From assembly GCF_007988805.1 (NCBI RefSeq), contig NZ_BJUV01000019.1:1-64000 (forward strand): 64,000 bases of DNA, read 5' to 3'. Origin of the DNA: Frigoribacterium faeni (lineage in GTDB: Bacteria > Actinomycetota > Actinomycetes > Actinomycetales > Microbacteriaceae). The notes under the pieces were generated by a model. It made no database searches, had not been told where the DNA came from, and was given only the letters and a program-made list of their open reading frames with translations. Numbering within the stretch: position 1 is the first letter of the stretch; every line of letters begins with the position of its first letter. The position numbers and the translations under genes were made by a program. Positions 35,272-44,081 of the stretch are shown piece after piece.

Positions 35272-36867
35272 TCAGACGTGCGCCGCACCGGCCGGCGGGG
35301 CGCCCACCGGCACGGGTGCGCCGAGCGGGAGCCGCACGGTGAACGTGGCGCCTCGGTCGGAGCTGTCGACGCCCACGGTGCCCCCGTGCGCGTGCACGAC
35401 GGCGTCGACGATGGCGAGCCCGAGCCCGGTCGACCCGGCCTTGCGCGAGCGGGAGCTGTCGGCGCGAGCGAACCGCTCGAACAGGACGGGCAGCACCGAG
35501 GGCTCGATGCCCGGGCCGTCGTCGGCCACCCGCACCACGGCCTCACCGGACTCGACGCCGAGCGTGACGTGCACGTGACTGCCCTCCGGCGTGTGGGTGC
35601 GCGCGTTGGTCAGCAGGTTCGCGATGATCTGGTGCAGACGCATGCCGTCGCCCGAGACGACGACCGGCTCGTCGGGCACGACGACGTCGACGTCGTGCGA
35701 AGGGCCCGCGACATGGGCGTCGTTGACCGCGTCGAGCACGATGCGCGTGAGATCGACGTCGGCGAGCACGAGATCGCGCCCCTCGTCGAGACGGGCGAGC
35801 AGCAGGAGGTCCTCGACCAGCGACGTCATGCGCACGGCCTCGGACTCGATGCGCCCCATCGAGTAGACGACGTCCTCGGGCAGGTCGGCGTTCATCCGGC
35901 GCGTGAGCTCGGCGTACCCGCGGACCGAGGCGAGCGGCGTGCGCAGCTCGTGCGAGGCGTCCGCGACGAACTGCCGCACCTTGTTCTCGGACTGCTGCCG
36001 TGCCTCCAGCGCCCCGGCGACGTGCCCGAGCATGCGGTTGAGCGAGGCGCCCACCCGCCCCACCTCGGTGCGGGTGTCGGTGTCCTGCTCGTCGACGCGC
36101 TCGGCGAGCGCGACCTCTCCGCGGTCGAGCGGCAGCTCAGCGACCCGGAGGGCCGTGTCGGACATGCGCTCGAGCGGGCGGAGGGCCGACCGCACGACCG
36201 CGAAGGCGATCGCGATCGCGATGGCGAGACCGATCACGGTGACCGCGACGATGGTGACGACCATCACCGTGATCGTGCGATCGACGCTGCTGGTCGGCAG
36301 ACCCACGACGAGGTAGGCCGGCGTCGAGGTGACGCCCGACGCCGTCGTCTCCTGGTAGCTGACGGCCAGCGACTCGACGCGATAGGTGCCGAGTGCGGAC
36401 CCGAGCGAGACGGTCTCCGGCTGAGCCGTGCCCGTCACCGACTGCACGGTCGTCGTCAGATCGTCGGTCAGGGCCGGGGTGACGATCTGACCTGTGTCGG
36501 CCACACGGTAGGCCACCATCACCTGACCGTCGACGACGACGGCCGTGAACGTGCCGGGCGACTGCCGGGGGCCGGTGAGGTCGTCGCCGTCCGGGGACAG
36601 GTTCGGCCGGGCGTTCGAGCTCTGGGAGTTCACGAGCGGCGTCGCGCGATCGCTGGCGCCCTTGAGCTCGTCGTCCAGCTGGCGCATGAGCGAGGTCCGC
36701 AGCACGAGCACGCTGATCGCGCCGATCACGATGGTGAGCAGCACCACGAGCGCGACGATGCTGAGGATCAGGCGCTGGCGCAGGGTGAACGGACCCGCCA
36801 CGCCGGGCAGGCGGCGTCCGAGGCGCCGGAGACGATCCCGGGTGCGCCCCGGGAGCGCGTCGCTCAC
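35272..36867 (-). CDS. Two-component sensor histidine kinase, HAMP-type
   Basis: 531 residues. Two helices (ILSIVALVVLLTIVIGAISVLVL at 33-55 and ITVMVVTIVAVTVIGLAIAIAIAF near 205-230) flank a 145-residue extracytoplasmic sensor. HAMP, then the H-box FVADASHELRTPLASVRGYAEL with the phosphorylated His, N-box IIANLLTNARTHTP, and G boxes VADDGPGIEP and GSTGLGLAIVDAVV. It phosphorylates the response regulator encoded upstream; the two overlap by 4 bp. Divergent from an ABC exporter operon, which it may control. The stimulus is unknown. Confidence 0.95.
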   Translation of the reverse strand: MSDALPGRTRDRLRRLGRRLPGVAGPFTLRQRLILSIVALVVLLTIVIGAISVLVLRTSLMRQLDDELKGASDRATPLVNSQSSNARPNLSPDGDDLTGPRQSPGTFTAVVVDGQVMVAYRVADTGQIVTPALTDDLTTTVQSVTGTAQPETVSLGSALGTYRVESLAVSYQETTASGVTSTPAYLVVGLPTSSVDRTITVMVVTIVAVTVIGLAIAIAIAFAVVRSALRPLERMSDTALRVAELPLDRGEVALAERVDEQDTDTRTEVGRVGASLNRMLGHVAGALEARQQSENKVRQFVADASHELRTPLASVRGYAELTRRMNADLPEDVVYSMGRIESEAVRMTSLVEDLLLLARLDEGRDLVLADVDLTRIVLDAVNDAHVAGPSHDVDVVVPDEPVVVSGDGMRLHQIIANLLTNARTHTPEGSHVHVTLGVESGEAVVRVADDGPGIEPSVLPVLFERFARADSSRSRKAGSTGLGLAIVDAVVHAHGGTVGVDSSDRGATFTVRLPLGAPVPVGAPPAGAAHV

Positions 36868-37610
36868 GACGTGGGCTTGATGACGTAGCCCACGCCGCGC
36901 ACGGTGTGGATCATGGGCTCCTCGCCGACGTCGATCTTCTTGCGCAGGTACGAGATGTAGATCTCGACGACGCTCGACTTGCCGCCGAAGTCGTAGCTCC
37001 AGACCCGGTCGAGGATCTGCGCCTTGCTCAGCACCCGGCGGGGGTTGCGCATGAGGAACCGCAGCAGCTCGAACTCGGTCGCCGTCAGCTCGATCTCGCG
37101 CCCGGACCGGTGGACCTCGTAGCTCTCCTCGTCGAGCACGAGGTCGCCGACCACGATGCGCGAGTCGCCGCTCTCGCTGATGGCCGACGCCGAGCGGCGG
37201 ATCAGCCCGCGCAGGCGCGCCACGACCTCCTCGAGCGAGAACGGCTTGGTGACGTAGTCGTCGCCGCCGGCCGTGAGGCCCGAGACGCGGTCCTCGACGG
37301 CGTCCTTCGCGGTGAGGAACAGGATGGGGGTGTCGTCGCCGCCCTGGCGCAGCCGACCGAGCACCTGGATGCCGTCGATGTCGGGCAGCATCCAGTCGAG
37401 CACGATCGCATCGGGCTTGAAGTCGCGGGCGAGGGTGAGGGCGGTCTGCCCGTCGGAGGCGGCCTTGACGTCCCAGCCCTCGTAGCGGAGGGCCATCGAG
37501 AGCAGGTCGGTGAGGCTGTTCTCGTCGTCGACGACGAGGACGCGGAGAGGCGATCCGTCGGCCCGGGTGAGTCTCGGGGCGGCTGCGGTGGCGGGGGTTG
37601 TCGTGGTCAC
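36864..37610 (-). CDS. Response regulator, OmpR/PhoB family
   Basis: 248 residues. Receiver domain 22-135 with VLVVDDENS, phospho-acceptor Asp72 in IVLDWMLPDIDG, Thr in LFLTAKD and Lys in YVTKPFSLEE. Winged-helix DNA-binding domain 150-248 with LTATEFELLRFLMRNPRRVLSKAQIL and IHTVRGVGYVIK. Members bind direct repeats 10-11 bp apart, and such repeats (CTCATA) lie in the divergent region upstream. First gene of the two-component operon. Confidence 0.95.
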   Translation of the reverse strand: MTTTTPATAAAPRLTRADGSPLRVLVVDDENSLTDLLSMALRYEGWDVKAASDGQTALTLARDFKPDAIVLDWMLPDIDGIQVLGRLRQGGDDTPILFLTAKDAVEDRVSGLTAGGDDYVTKPFSLEEVVARLRGLIRRSASAISESGDSRIVVGDLVLDEESYEVHRSGREIELTATEFELLRFLMRNPRRVLSKAQILDRVWSYDFGGKSSVVEIYISYLRKKIDVGEEPMIHTVRGVGYVIKPTS

Positions 37611-37632
37611 GACTCCAAGTATCGAGAGATTC

Positions 37633-37693
37633 CTATGAGTCGACTGTGCTGAACCGATGCGGGAGCCGTGCAGATCTCATATGCCGCTCATAG
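37633..37693. promoter_or_regulatory. CTCATA repeats, candidate response-regulator sites
   Basis: CTCATA at 37676-37681 and 37687-37692 in direct orientation exactly 11 bp apart, plus an inverted copy CTATGAG at 37633-37639, in the 182-bp gap between the response regulator and the ABC exporter genes. Confidence 0.5.
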
Positions 37694-37792
37694 CGACGCC
37701 ATAGAGCCCCGATAACGCTCCTCCCTACGGTCGGCGAGGCGGATCCCACCGCCCGCACCGACGCCCCCACAGCACGAGGAGATCACCACCCC

Positions 37793-39301
37793 ATGTTCCT
37801 GACCTACCTGTTCAGAGAGCTGAGCAACAGACGCAAGCAGACCGTGATCATCGCGATCGGCATGGCCCTCGCGATCGCGCTGGTCATCATCGTGAACGGA
37901 GCCGCGGCCGGCGTGCGGAACGCGCAGTCGTCGGTGCTCGACTCCGTCTACGGCGTCGGCACCGACGTGACGATCAGCCGGACCGCCGAGCCCGGCGCGG
38001 ACGGCGGAGGGCCCGGGCAGCAGTTCTCCTTCGGCTCCGACGACGGCACCACCGACGACGGCAGCACCGAGGTCGCCCAGAGCACGCTCTCCGCCGCCCG
38101 CGGCACGGCGACGTTCGACGCGAGCGACCTGACCACGGCGCAGGGGGTCGACGGCGTCGCCGCCGCGACCGCGACGCTCAGCCTGCAGAACTCGAGCTTC
38201 TCCGGGACGCTGCCGGACTTCAGCCAGGGCGCAGGAGGCACGGGCACCGCACCGGGGTCCGGCACCGACGCGGAGTCGGGCACCCAGGCGGCGCCACCCA
38301 CCGGCGGGGCCGACGGCGCGGGCGGCAGCTCGTTCGACGTCGACCAGTTCGCCGTGACCGGCATCGACGTGACCGCCGACGCCGTGGGACCGCTCACCAG
38401 CGTCACCCTCGCGGACGGCCGCACCTTCACCGCCGACGACGCCGGCACCGACGTCGTCGTGCTCGACCAGACCTACGCCACCGGCGCCGACCTCGCCGTG
38501 GGCGACACGCTGAGCGTGGGCGGCACCGACTTCCAGGTGATCGGCATCGTCGCCTCGACCTCGTCCGACGCGGCCACCGCCTCCGACACCTACATCCCCC
38601 TCGACACCGCCCAGACCCTCAGCGGCCTGACCGGCCAGATCAGCGACATCTACGTCACCGCGGCGAGCGCGAGCGACGTCGACGCCCTGAAGTCGGACCT
38701 CGAGACGGCGCTGCCCGACGCGACCGTCAGCACCCAGTCCGACCTCGCGTCGAGCGTATCGGGCTCGCTCACGACGGCGTCGAACCTGGTCTCCAACCTC
38801 GGCACCTGGCTGTCGATCACCGTCCTGGCGGCGGCGTTCCTGATCGCGATCCTCTTCACCGTGTCGGGGGTCAGCCGCCGCACGCGCGAGTTCGGCACGC
38901 TCAAGGCGATCGGCTGGAGCAACGCCCGCATCACCCGGCAGGTCGCGGGCGAGTCGCTCGTGCAGGGTCTGATCGGCGGCGTCGTCGGCGTCGCGGTCGG
39001 CCTCGTCGGCATCCTCGTGGTCAACCTGATCGCGCCGACGCTGTCGGCCGGCGCCGCCGCCGAGGCGGCCGGCCCGGGCGGGGGCATGCCCGGTGGCGCC
39101 GAGGGCGGCGCCCCGACCGGCGGCTTCGGTCAGCAGGTCGCGCAGACGACCAGCGACATCGCCCTGCACGTGCCGGTGACCCTCTCGATCATCCTGATCG
39201 CCGTCGGGCTCGCGATCGTCGGCGGCCTGCTCGCCGGCGCCGTGGGCGGCTGGCGCGCCTCGCGGCTGCGTCCGGCCGAGGCCCTGCGGAGCGTCGCATG
39301 A
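37793..39301 (+). CDS. ABC transporter permease, MacB/FtsX type
   Basis: 502 residues. Helix 1 near residues 15-35 (IIAIGMALAIALVIIVNGAAAG), a 330-residue extracytoplasmic part rich in Asp/Gly/Ser/Thr containing a MacB-like periplasmic core (FAVTGIDVTADAVGPLTSVTLADG; GTDFQVIGIVAST), then three helices in the FtsX domain (ITVLAAAFLIAILFTVSGV; GLIGGVVGVAVGLVGILVVNLI; ILIAVGLAIVGGLLAGAVGGW). The conserved FGTLKAIGWSNARI loop couples to the ATPase. Its stop overlaps the ATPase ATG by 4 bp. Likely exports or extracts a lipid, peptide or antibiotic; the neighbouring two-component system may regulate it. Confidence 0.92.
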   Translation: MFLTYLFRELSNRRKQTVIIAIGMALAIALVIIVNGAAAGVRNAQSSVLDSVYGVGTDVTISRTAEPGADGGGPGQQFSFGSDDGTTDDGSTEVAQSTLSAARGTATFDASDLTTAQGVDGVAAATATLSLQNSSFSGTLPDFSQGAGGTGTAPGSGTDAESGTQAAPPTGGADGAGGSSFDVDQFAVTGIDVTADAVGPLTSVTLADGRTFTADDAGTDVVVLDQTYATGADLAVGDTLSVGGTDFQVIGIVASTSSDAATASDTYIPLDTAQTLSGLTGQISDIYVTAASASDVDALKSDLETALPDATVSTQSDLASSVSGSLTTASNLVSNLGTWLSITVLAAAFLIAILFTVSGVSRRTREFGTLKAIGWSNARITRQVAGESLVQGLIGGVVGVAVGLVGILVVNLIAPTLSAGAAAEAAGPGGGMPGGAEGGAPTGGFGQQVAQTTSDIALHVPVTLSIILIAVGLAIVGGLLAGAVGGWRASRLRPAEALRSVA

Positions 39302-40035
39302 CCGCCGTCGAGACCCAGCCCGCCGACCCGACCCACCCGACCCGCGCCTCCGGAGGCTCACGACCCATGTACACCCTGACCGACGTCACCAAGACGTACA
39401 CGCAGAAGAAGCGCACCGTCACCGCCCTCTCGGGCGTCGACCTCGAGATCCCCGCGGGGCAGATGGTCGCGATCCAGGGGCCGACCGGCGGCGGCAAGTC
39501 GACGCTGCTGCAGATGCTCGGCGCCCTCGACCGCCCGACGAGCGGCACGGTCATGCTCGGCGACCAGGACCTCTCCAAGGCGGGCGACCACGCCCTGGCC
39601 GCGGCCCGCGGCAGCGAGATCGGCTTCGTGTTCCAGGGCTTCAACCTGATCCCGACCCTGACGGCCGCCGAGAACGTCGAGACGGCCTTCGCGGACGGAT
39701 CGGTCCCCCGCGACGAACGGCGTCGTCGCTCGGCGGCGGCGCTGGCCTCGGTCGGACTTGCCGAGCGGGCCGAGCACCTGCCGGCCGAGCTGTCGGGCGG
39801 TCAGCAGCAGCGCGTCGCGATCGCCCGCGCCCTGGTCAAGGAGCCCTCGGTGCTGCTCGCCGACGAGCCGACGGGCTCGCTCGACGAGGCGACCCGCGAC
39901 GAGATCATGGACCTGCTCGAAGGCGTCTGGCGGGATCGGGGGCTGACCCTCGTGATCGTGACGCACGACTCGGCCGTCGCCCGCCGCGCCCAGCGTCGCC
40001 TGCACCTCAAGGGCGGGCAGGTGCGCGACATCTGA
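39298..40035 (+). CDS. ABC transporter ATP-binding protein, LolD/MacB type
   Basis: 245 residues. The first 22 residues are a Pro/Thr-rich extension whose codons include CGCGCCTCC; an ATG at 39367 is a possible alternative start. Walker A is IQGPTGGGKSTLLQML, Q-loop VFQGFNLIPTLTAAENV, signature LSGGQQQRVAIARAL, Walker B VLLADEPTGSLD, switch VTHDSAVARRA. It drives the MacB-like permease encoded upstream. The Walker A has Thr-Gly-Gly-Gly rather than Ser-Gly-Ser-Gly, which is tolerated. Confidence 0.94.
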   Translation: MTAVETQPADPTHPTRASGGSRPMYTLTDVTKTYTQKKRTVTALSGVDLEIPAGQMVAIQGPTGGGKSTLLQMLGALDRPTSGTVMLGDQDLSKAGDHALAAARGSEIGFVFQGFNLIPTLTAAENVETAFADGSVPRDERRRRSAAALASVGLAERAEHLPAELSGGQQQRVAIARALVKEPSVLLADEPTGSLDEATRDEIMDLLEGVWRDRGLTLVIVTHDSAVARRAQRRLHLKGGQVRDI

Positions 40036-40066
40036 TCCGCGTCGGGCTCCCGGCCGGGACCCGCCG

Positions 40067-41026
40067 TCAGGCGAGCGGGTAGTCGGCGCAGGCGAACCGG
40101 GTCGAGTCGGGGGCCCAGCACGGCACGTTGATCGTGCCCTGACCGCCGAAGAGCGCCCGGACGTCGTGCGGCGTCGACCCCGGCACGGGCAGCCCGTCGT
40201 CGCCGAGCGGGAGGGTGCGCAGCACGACGTCACGGTTCTCGGGGTGGCCGAGCGTGCCGGGCTCGAACGACACGTAGAGCAGGGTGCGCCCGTCGGGCGA
40301 GACGTGCGGGAACCAGTTGACCCGCTCGTCGTCCGTGATCTGCACGGCGTCCGCACCGTCGAGGCGGGCGCGGAACAGCTGGGCGTGGCCGGCGACTCCC
40401 CCGGACGCGCGCTCCGAGTTGAACCAGAGCCACACGCCGTCGGGCGAGAACCCGGCGCCGTCGTCGGGGTGCTCGTCGTCGGTGACGGCTGCGGTGGCTC
40501 CGTCGGCCGTCGCGACCAGGGTGACGTTCGTGCGCCAGCCGGACCGCGCCTCCTCGGGATCGGCGACCGGGGCCGGCAGGGCGCCGACGATGACGCTGAG
40601 CGTGCTGCCGTCCGGCGAGACGCCGTGCAGGTAGTTCTTGTGGTTGCGACCCGCGGGGTGGTCGCGGGTGATGCGTCGGGCCGTGCGCCCGGCGTCGACC
40701 CCGCCCCACGGCACCTCGTACAGGTGCCCGTCGCGTGAGCTGACCACGACCGTCCGCTGATCGGGAGCGATGACGTGGTCGTTGTTGATCTCGGGGACGT
40801 CGCCCATCGGCACGGCCTCGAGAGCGGTCTCGTCGACGCCGCGCGCGTCGGAGGGCAGGCGCCACAGCAGGCCGTCGCCGTTGACGACCAGCCATCGGCC
40901 GTCGGGGCTCCAGTTCGGCGCCTCGACGAGCACGGTCCTGCTCTCGAAGACGATCTCGGTCGCCCCGGTCGCGGGGTCGACGATCAGCACGCGACAGCGC
41001 TGGCCGGGGAGAAGGGTGCGGGGCAT
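40067..41026 (-). CDS. TolB-like PD40 beta-propeller protein
   Basis: 319 residues without a signal peptide. Repeated PD40 blades: APNWSPDGRWLVVNGDG, HGVSPDGSTLSVIVG, GAGFSPDGVWLWFNSER, FPHVSPDGRTLLYVSF and VPCWAPDSTRFACADY. It resembles the cytoplasmic TolB-like or oligogalacturonate lyase-like propellers of sugar operons. It is last of the sugar cluster, 15 bp after the isomerase gene, so it is probably part of that catabolic pathway. I cannot assign a reaction; a lyase role is only a guess. Confidence 0.8.
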   Translation of the reverse strand: MPRTLLPGQRCRVLIVDPATGATEIVFESRTVLVEAPNWSPDGRWLVVNGDGLLWRLPSDARGVDETALEAVPMGDVPEINNDHVIAPDQRTVVVSSRDGHLYEVPWGGVDAGRTARRITRDHPAGRNHKNYLHGVSPDGSTLSVIVGALPAPVADPEEARSGWRTNVTLVATADGATAAVTDDEHPDDGAGFSPDGVWLWFNSERASGGVAGHAQLFRARLDGADAVQITDDERVNWFPHVSPDGRTLLYVSFEPGTLGHPENRDVVLRTLPLGDDGLPVPGSTPHDVRALFGGQGTINVPCWAPDSTRFACADYPLA

Positions 41027-41041
41027 GGGATCAGTACCGCG

Positions 41042-42055
41042 TCACTGGTTCGAGAAGGCGGAGTCGAAGGAGGCGCTCGGTCGCCGCCAGAGCAGCGAGC
41101 GGATGTGGGCCAGCGCCTCGGGTGCGCCGTGCAGGCGGTCCATGCCGGCGTCCTCCCACTCGATCGAGATGGGGCCGTCGTAGCCGATCGAGTCGAGGGC
41201 GCGGAACGCGTCCTCCCAGTTCATGTCGCCGTGCCCGGTCGAGACGAAGTCCCACCCGCGCCGCGGGTCGCCCCAGGGCAGGTGCGAGCCGAGCACGCCC
41301 GAGCGGCCGGTCGGCGGCTTGATCCGGGTGTCCTTGCAGTCGACGTGGTAGATCCGGTCGGCGAAGTCGGTGATGAACGACACCGTGTCGACCCCCTGCC
41401 AGAGCAGGTGCGACGGGTCCCAGTTGAAGCCGAACGCCGAGCGGTGCTCGATCGCCTCGAGGGCGCGCACGCTCGTCCAGTGGTCGTAGGCGATCTCGCT
41501 CGGGTGCACCTCGTGGGCGAAGCGCACGCCCTCGGCGTCGAACACGTCGAGGATCGGGTTCCAGCGGTCGGCGAAGTCCTGGTACCCGGCGTCGATCACG
41601 CTCGCCGGGACCGGGGGGAACATCGCGACGTAGGGCCAGATCTTCGAGCCGGTGAAGCCGACGACGGTGTCGACGCCCATCTTGCGGGCGACGCGGGCCG
41701 CCCTCTTCATGTCCTCCGCCGCGCGCCGACGCACCCCCTCGGGGTCGCCGTCGCCCCAGGTGGAGGGCCGGACGATCGCCTGATGGCGGAAGTCGATCGG
41801 GTCGTCGCAGACCGCCTGCCCGGTCAGGTGGTTCGAGATCGCCCAGACCTTCAGGCCGTGCCGGTCGAGCACCTCGAGACGCGACCGCAGGTAGGCGTCG
41901 TCCTGGTCGGCGCGCTCGAGGTCGAGGTGGTCGCCCGACGCCGCGATCTCGAGCCCGTCGTAGCCCCAGCCCGCGGCGAGCGCGGCGACCTCCTCGAACG
42001 GCAGGTCGGCCCACTGGCCGGTGAAGAGGGTGACGGGACGGGAGCTCTCGGTCAT
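41042..42055 (-). CDS. Sugar phosphate isomerase/epimerase (AP endonuclease 2-like TIM barrel)
   Basis: 337 residues. TIM-barrel segments FEEVAALAAGWGYDGLEIAASGDHLDL, VVGFTGSKIWPYVAMFPP, VRFAHEVHPSEIAYDHWTS (metal Glu/His), FGFNWDPSHLLWQGVD (metal Asp/His) and YDGPISIEWEDAGMDR (metal Glu). These fit a divalent-metal enzyme of the IolE/IolI/xylose isomerase superfamily. It lies in the sugar operon 47 bp after a Gfo/Idh/MocA dehydrogenase gene. The sugar is unknown; a keto-sugar step is an inference from the pairing. Confidence 0.9.
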   Translation of the reverse strand: MTESSRPVTLFTGQWADLPFEEVAALAAGWGYDGLEIAASGDHLDLERADQDDAYLRSRLEVLDRHGLKVWAISNHLTGQAVCDDPIDFRHQAIVRPSTWGDGDPEGVRRRAAEDMKRAARVARKMGVDTVVGFTGSKIWPYVAMFPPVPASVIDAGYQDFADRWNPILDVFDAEGVRFAHEVHPSEIAYDHWTSVRALEAIEHRSAFGFNWDPSHLLWQGVDTVSFITDFADRIYHVDCKDTRIKPPTGRSGVLGSHLPWGDPRRGWDFVSTGHGDMNWEDAFRALDSIGYDGPISIEWEDAGMDRLHGAPEALAHIRSLLWRRPSASFDSAFSNQ

Positions 42056-42102
42056 GGGGGTCCTTCTCGGTGCGCGGTGTCGGTGGGGTGCGTGCGGGTC
42101 GT

Positions 42103-43245
42103 TCAGGGCAGGTCGACCCAGGCTCGGGACTCGGCCGACGCCAGCACGGCCTCGGTGACCTGCGCGGCGCGGAGGCCGTCGGCGAAGGTCGGGAGACCCT
42201 CGGGCGCCGGACCCCGGACGGCGGCGTGGGCGTCGCGGACGAACCCCGCGAACGCGTCGACGTAGCCCATCGGGTGACCGGCGGGCACGGTGGAGAGGCG
42301 GGCCGCGTCGGGTGACAGCACCGCCGCGTCGCGCGCGACGAGCCGGCTGCCCGTGCGCCGGCCGACCCAGAGCGTCTCGGGCTCCTCCTGCGAGAACTCG
42401 AGGCTCTCGGCGGTGCCCGAGACGTCGAGGAGGAGGCGGTTCTTCCGCCCCGGGGCGACCTGCGACACGAAGAGGGTGCCGATCGCGCCTCGGCTCGTCT
42501 CGAACAGGACCGCGGCCTCGTCCTCCGTGTCGACGGCCGTCCCCCCGCGACTGTCGTGCACCCGGCTCGTGGTCGAGGTCAGCCGCGCCAGACGGTCGCC
42601 GACGACGAACTCGAGCAGGTCGACCAGGTGGCTGCCGATGTCGGCGAACGCCCGCGACGGGCCGCCCGCGGCGGCGTCGACCCGCCAGTCGACGTCGTCG
42701 CTGCCCAGCAGCCAGTCCTGCAGGTAGGTGCCCCGGATGCTGAGCACGCGTCCGACCCCGCCGCGGGCGATCCGGTGGCGCGCCTCGCGCACCAGGGGGT
42801 GGTAGCGGTAGACGAACGGCACCGCCCCGACGAGGCCCCGCTCGCGTGCGGCGTCGACGAGGGCGCGGGCGTCCGCCGCCGAGGTGGCCAACGGCTTCTC
42901 GCAGACGACGTGCTTGCCGGCGTCGAGGGCCGCGAGTGCCACGGGCGCGTGCGTCGCGTTCGGCGAGCAGACGTGCACCACGTCGACACGGGGGTCGCGC
43001 ACGAGATCGTCGACGCTGTCGTGGGCGGTGTCGATCCCCAGCAGGGTCGCGGCCTCCGCCGCGCGGGAGGCGCTGGACGACGCGAGCGCCACCACACGGG
43101 CGCCGGCCGACCGAGCGGCGGCCGCGTGCACACGGGCCATGAAGCCCCCGCCCACGATGCCGATGCGCAACGGCTCGACCGGCACCGCGCCTCCCGCGGT
43201 CGCTTCGGCCACCCCGACCGCCGCGACCTCCCCCAGGTCGGTCAC
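42103..43245 (-). CDS. Gfo/Idh/MocA family sugar oxidoreductase
   Basis: 380 residues from a GTG overlapping the permease stop by 4 bp. NAD(P)-binding GIVGGGFMARVHAAAA, the conserved EKPLAT motif near residue 115 with its lysine, and the C-terminal beta-sheet domain (AFADIGSHLVDLLEFVVG, where the His is a likely catalytic residue). It should oxidise or reduce a sugar or cyclitol. It is one of two such enzymes in the cluster, the other at 46654-47802. Leading residues 1-25 (VAVGVAEATAGG) are a non-conserved extension. Confidence 0.92.
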   Translation of the reverse strand: MTDLGEVAAVGVAEATAGGAVPVEPLRIGIVGGGFMARVHAAAARSAGARVVALASSSASRAAEAATLLGIDTAHDSVDDLVRDPRVDVVHVCSPNATHAPVALAALDAGKHVVCEKPLATSAADARALVDAARERGLVGAVPFVYRYHPLVREARHRIARGGVGRVLSIRGTYLQDWLLGSDDVDWRVDAAAGGPSRAFADIGSHLVDLLEFVVGDRLARLTSTTSRVHDSRGGTAVDTEDEAAVLFETSRGAIGTLFVSQVAPGRKNRLLLDVSGTAESLEFSQEEPETLWVGRRTGSRLVARDAAVLSPDAARLSTVPAGHPMGYVDAFAGFVRDAHAAVRGPAPEGLPTFADGLRAAQVTEAVLASAESRAWVDLP

Positions 43246-44081
43246 TTCACGGCCCCGGACGACAGCCCGGTGATCAAGTGTTTCTGCACGAGCATGAAGC
43301 CTATGAGCACCGGGAGCGAGACGACGACCGAGGCCGCCATCAGCTGGTTCCAGTAGACGTCCTGCTGCGAGGCGTAGGCCCGGAGACCGATCGACAGGGT
43401 GCGGGTGTCCTTGCTGGTCAGCACGGAGGCGAAGAGGACCTCGCCCCAGGCCGTGATGAACGCGTAGACGGCGACGGCGATGATGCCCGGCTTGGCGACC
43501 GGGATGACGACGCGGAACAGCGCGCCGAGGCGGCCGGTGCCGTCGATCATCGAGGCCTCCTCGAGCTCCTTGGGGATCGACGCGAAGTAGCCCGTCAGCA
43601 TCCAGATGGAGAACGGCAGCGAGAACGTCATGTAGGTGATGATGAGCCCGAGGTAGCTGCCGGTCAGCTGCACCCCGACCGTGCGCTGGATCTGCACGAA
43701 GATGAGGAACAGCGGCAGCAGGAACAGGATGCCGGGGAACATCTGCGTCGAGAGCACGACCAGGCTGAAGCTCCGCTGCCCGCGGAACCGCATCCGGGCG
43801 AGGGCGTAGGCGGCCAGCACGGCCATCGCCACCGAGAGGATCGTGGCCGACACCGTCACGATGAGGCTGTTCTTGAAGTACGTGGCCAGCGGGACGGTCT
43901 GCCAGATCTGCAGGTACGGCTCGAGGGTCACGCGGGAGGGGATCCAGGTGAAGAGCCCCTGCACGTCGGCCAGCGGCTTGATCGACGTCGTGAGCACCAC
44001 GTAGAGCGGCACGATCACGACGATCGACAGGAACGCCAGTCCGAAGAACCGGAAGATCTTGAAGCCGCGCGTCTCAATCAT
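43242..44081 (-). CDS. Carbohydrate ABC transporter permease (MalG/LacG type)
   Basis: 279 residues, six helices. LAFLSIVVIVPLYVVLTTSIKP at the start is typical, and the EAA loop ELEEASMIDGTGRLGALFRVVIPVAKPGI couples to an ATPase. It pairs with the permease encoded just upstream, overlapping by 8 bp. The operon has no ATPase gene, so a shared MsiK-like ATPase made elsewhere is likely. Confidence 0.93.
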   Translation of the reverse strand: MIETRGFKIFRFFGLAFLSIVVIVPLYVVLTTSIKPLADVQGLFTWIPSRVTLEPYLQIWQTVPLATYFKNSLIVTVSATILSVAMAVLAAYALARMRFRGQRSFSLVVLSTQMFPGILFLLPLFLIFVQIQRTVGVQLTGSYLGLIITYMTFSLPFSIWMLTGYFASIPKELEEASMIDGTGRLGALFRVVIPVAKPGIIAVAVYAFITAWGEVLFASVLTSKDTRTLSIGLRAYASQQDVYWNQLMAASVVVSLPVLIGFMLVQKHLITGLSSGAVK

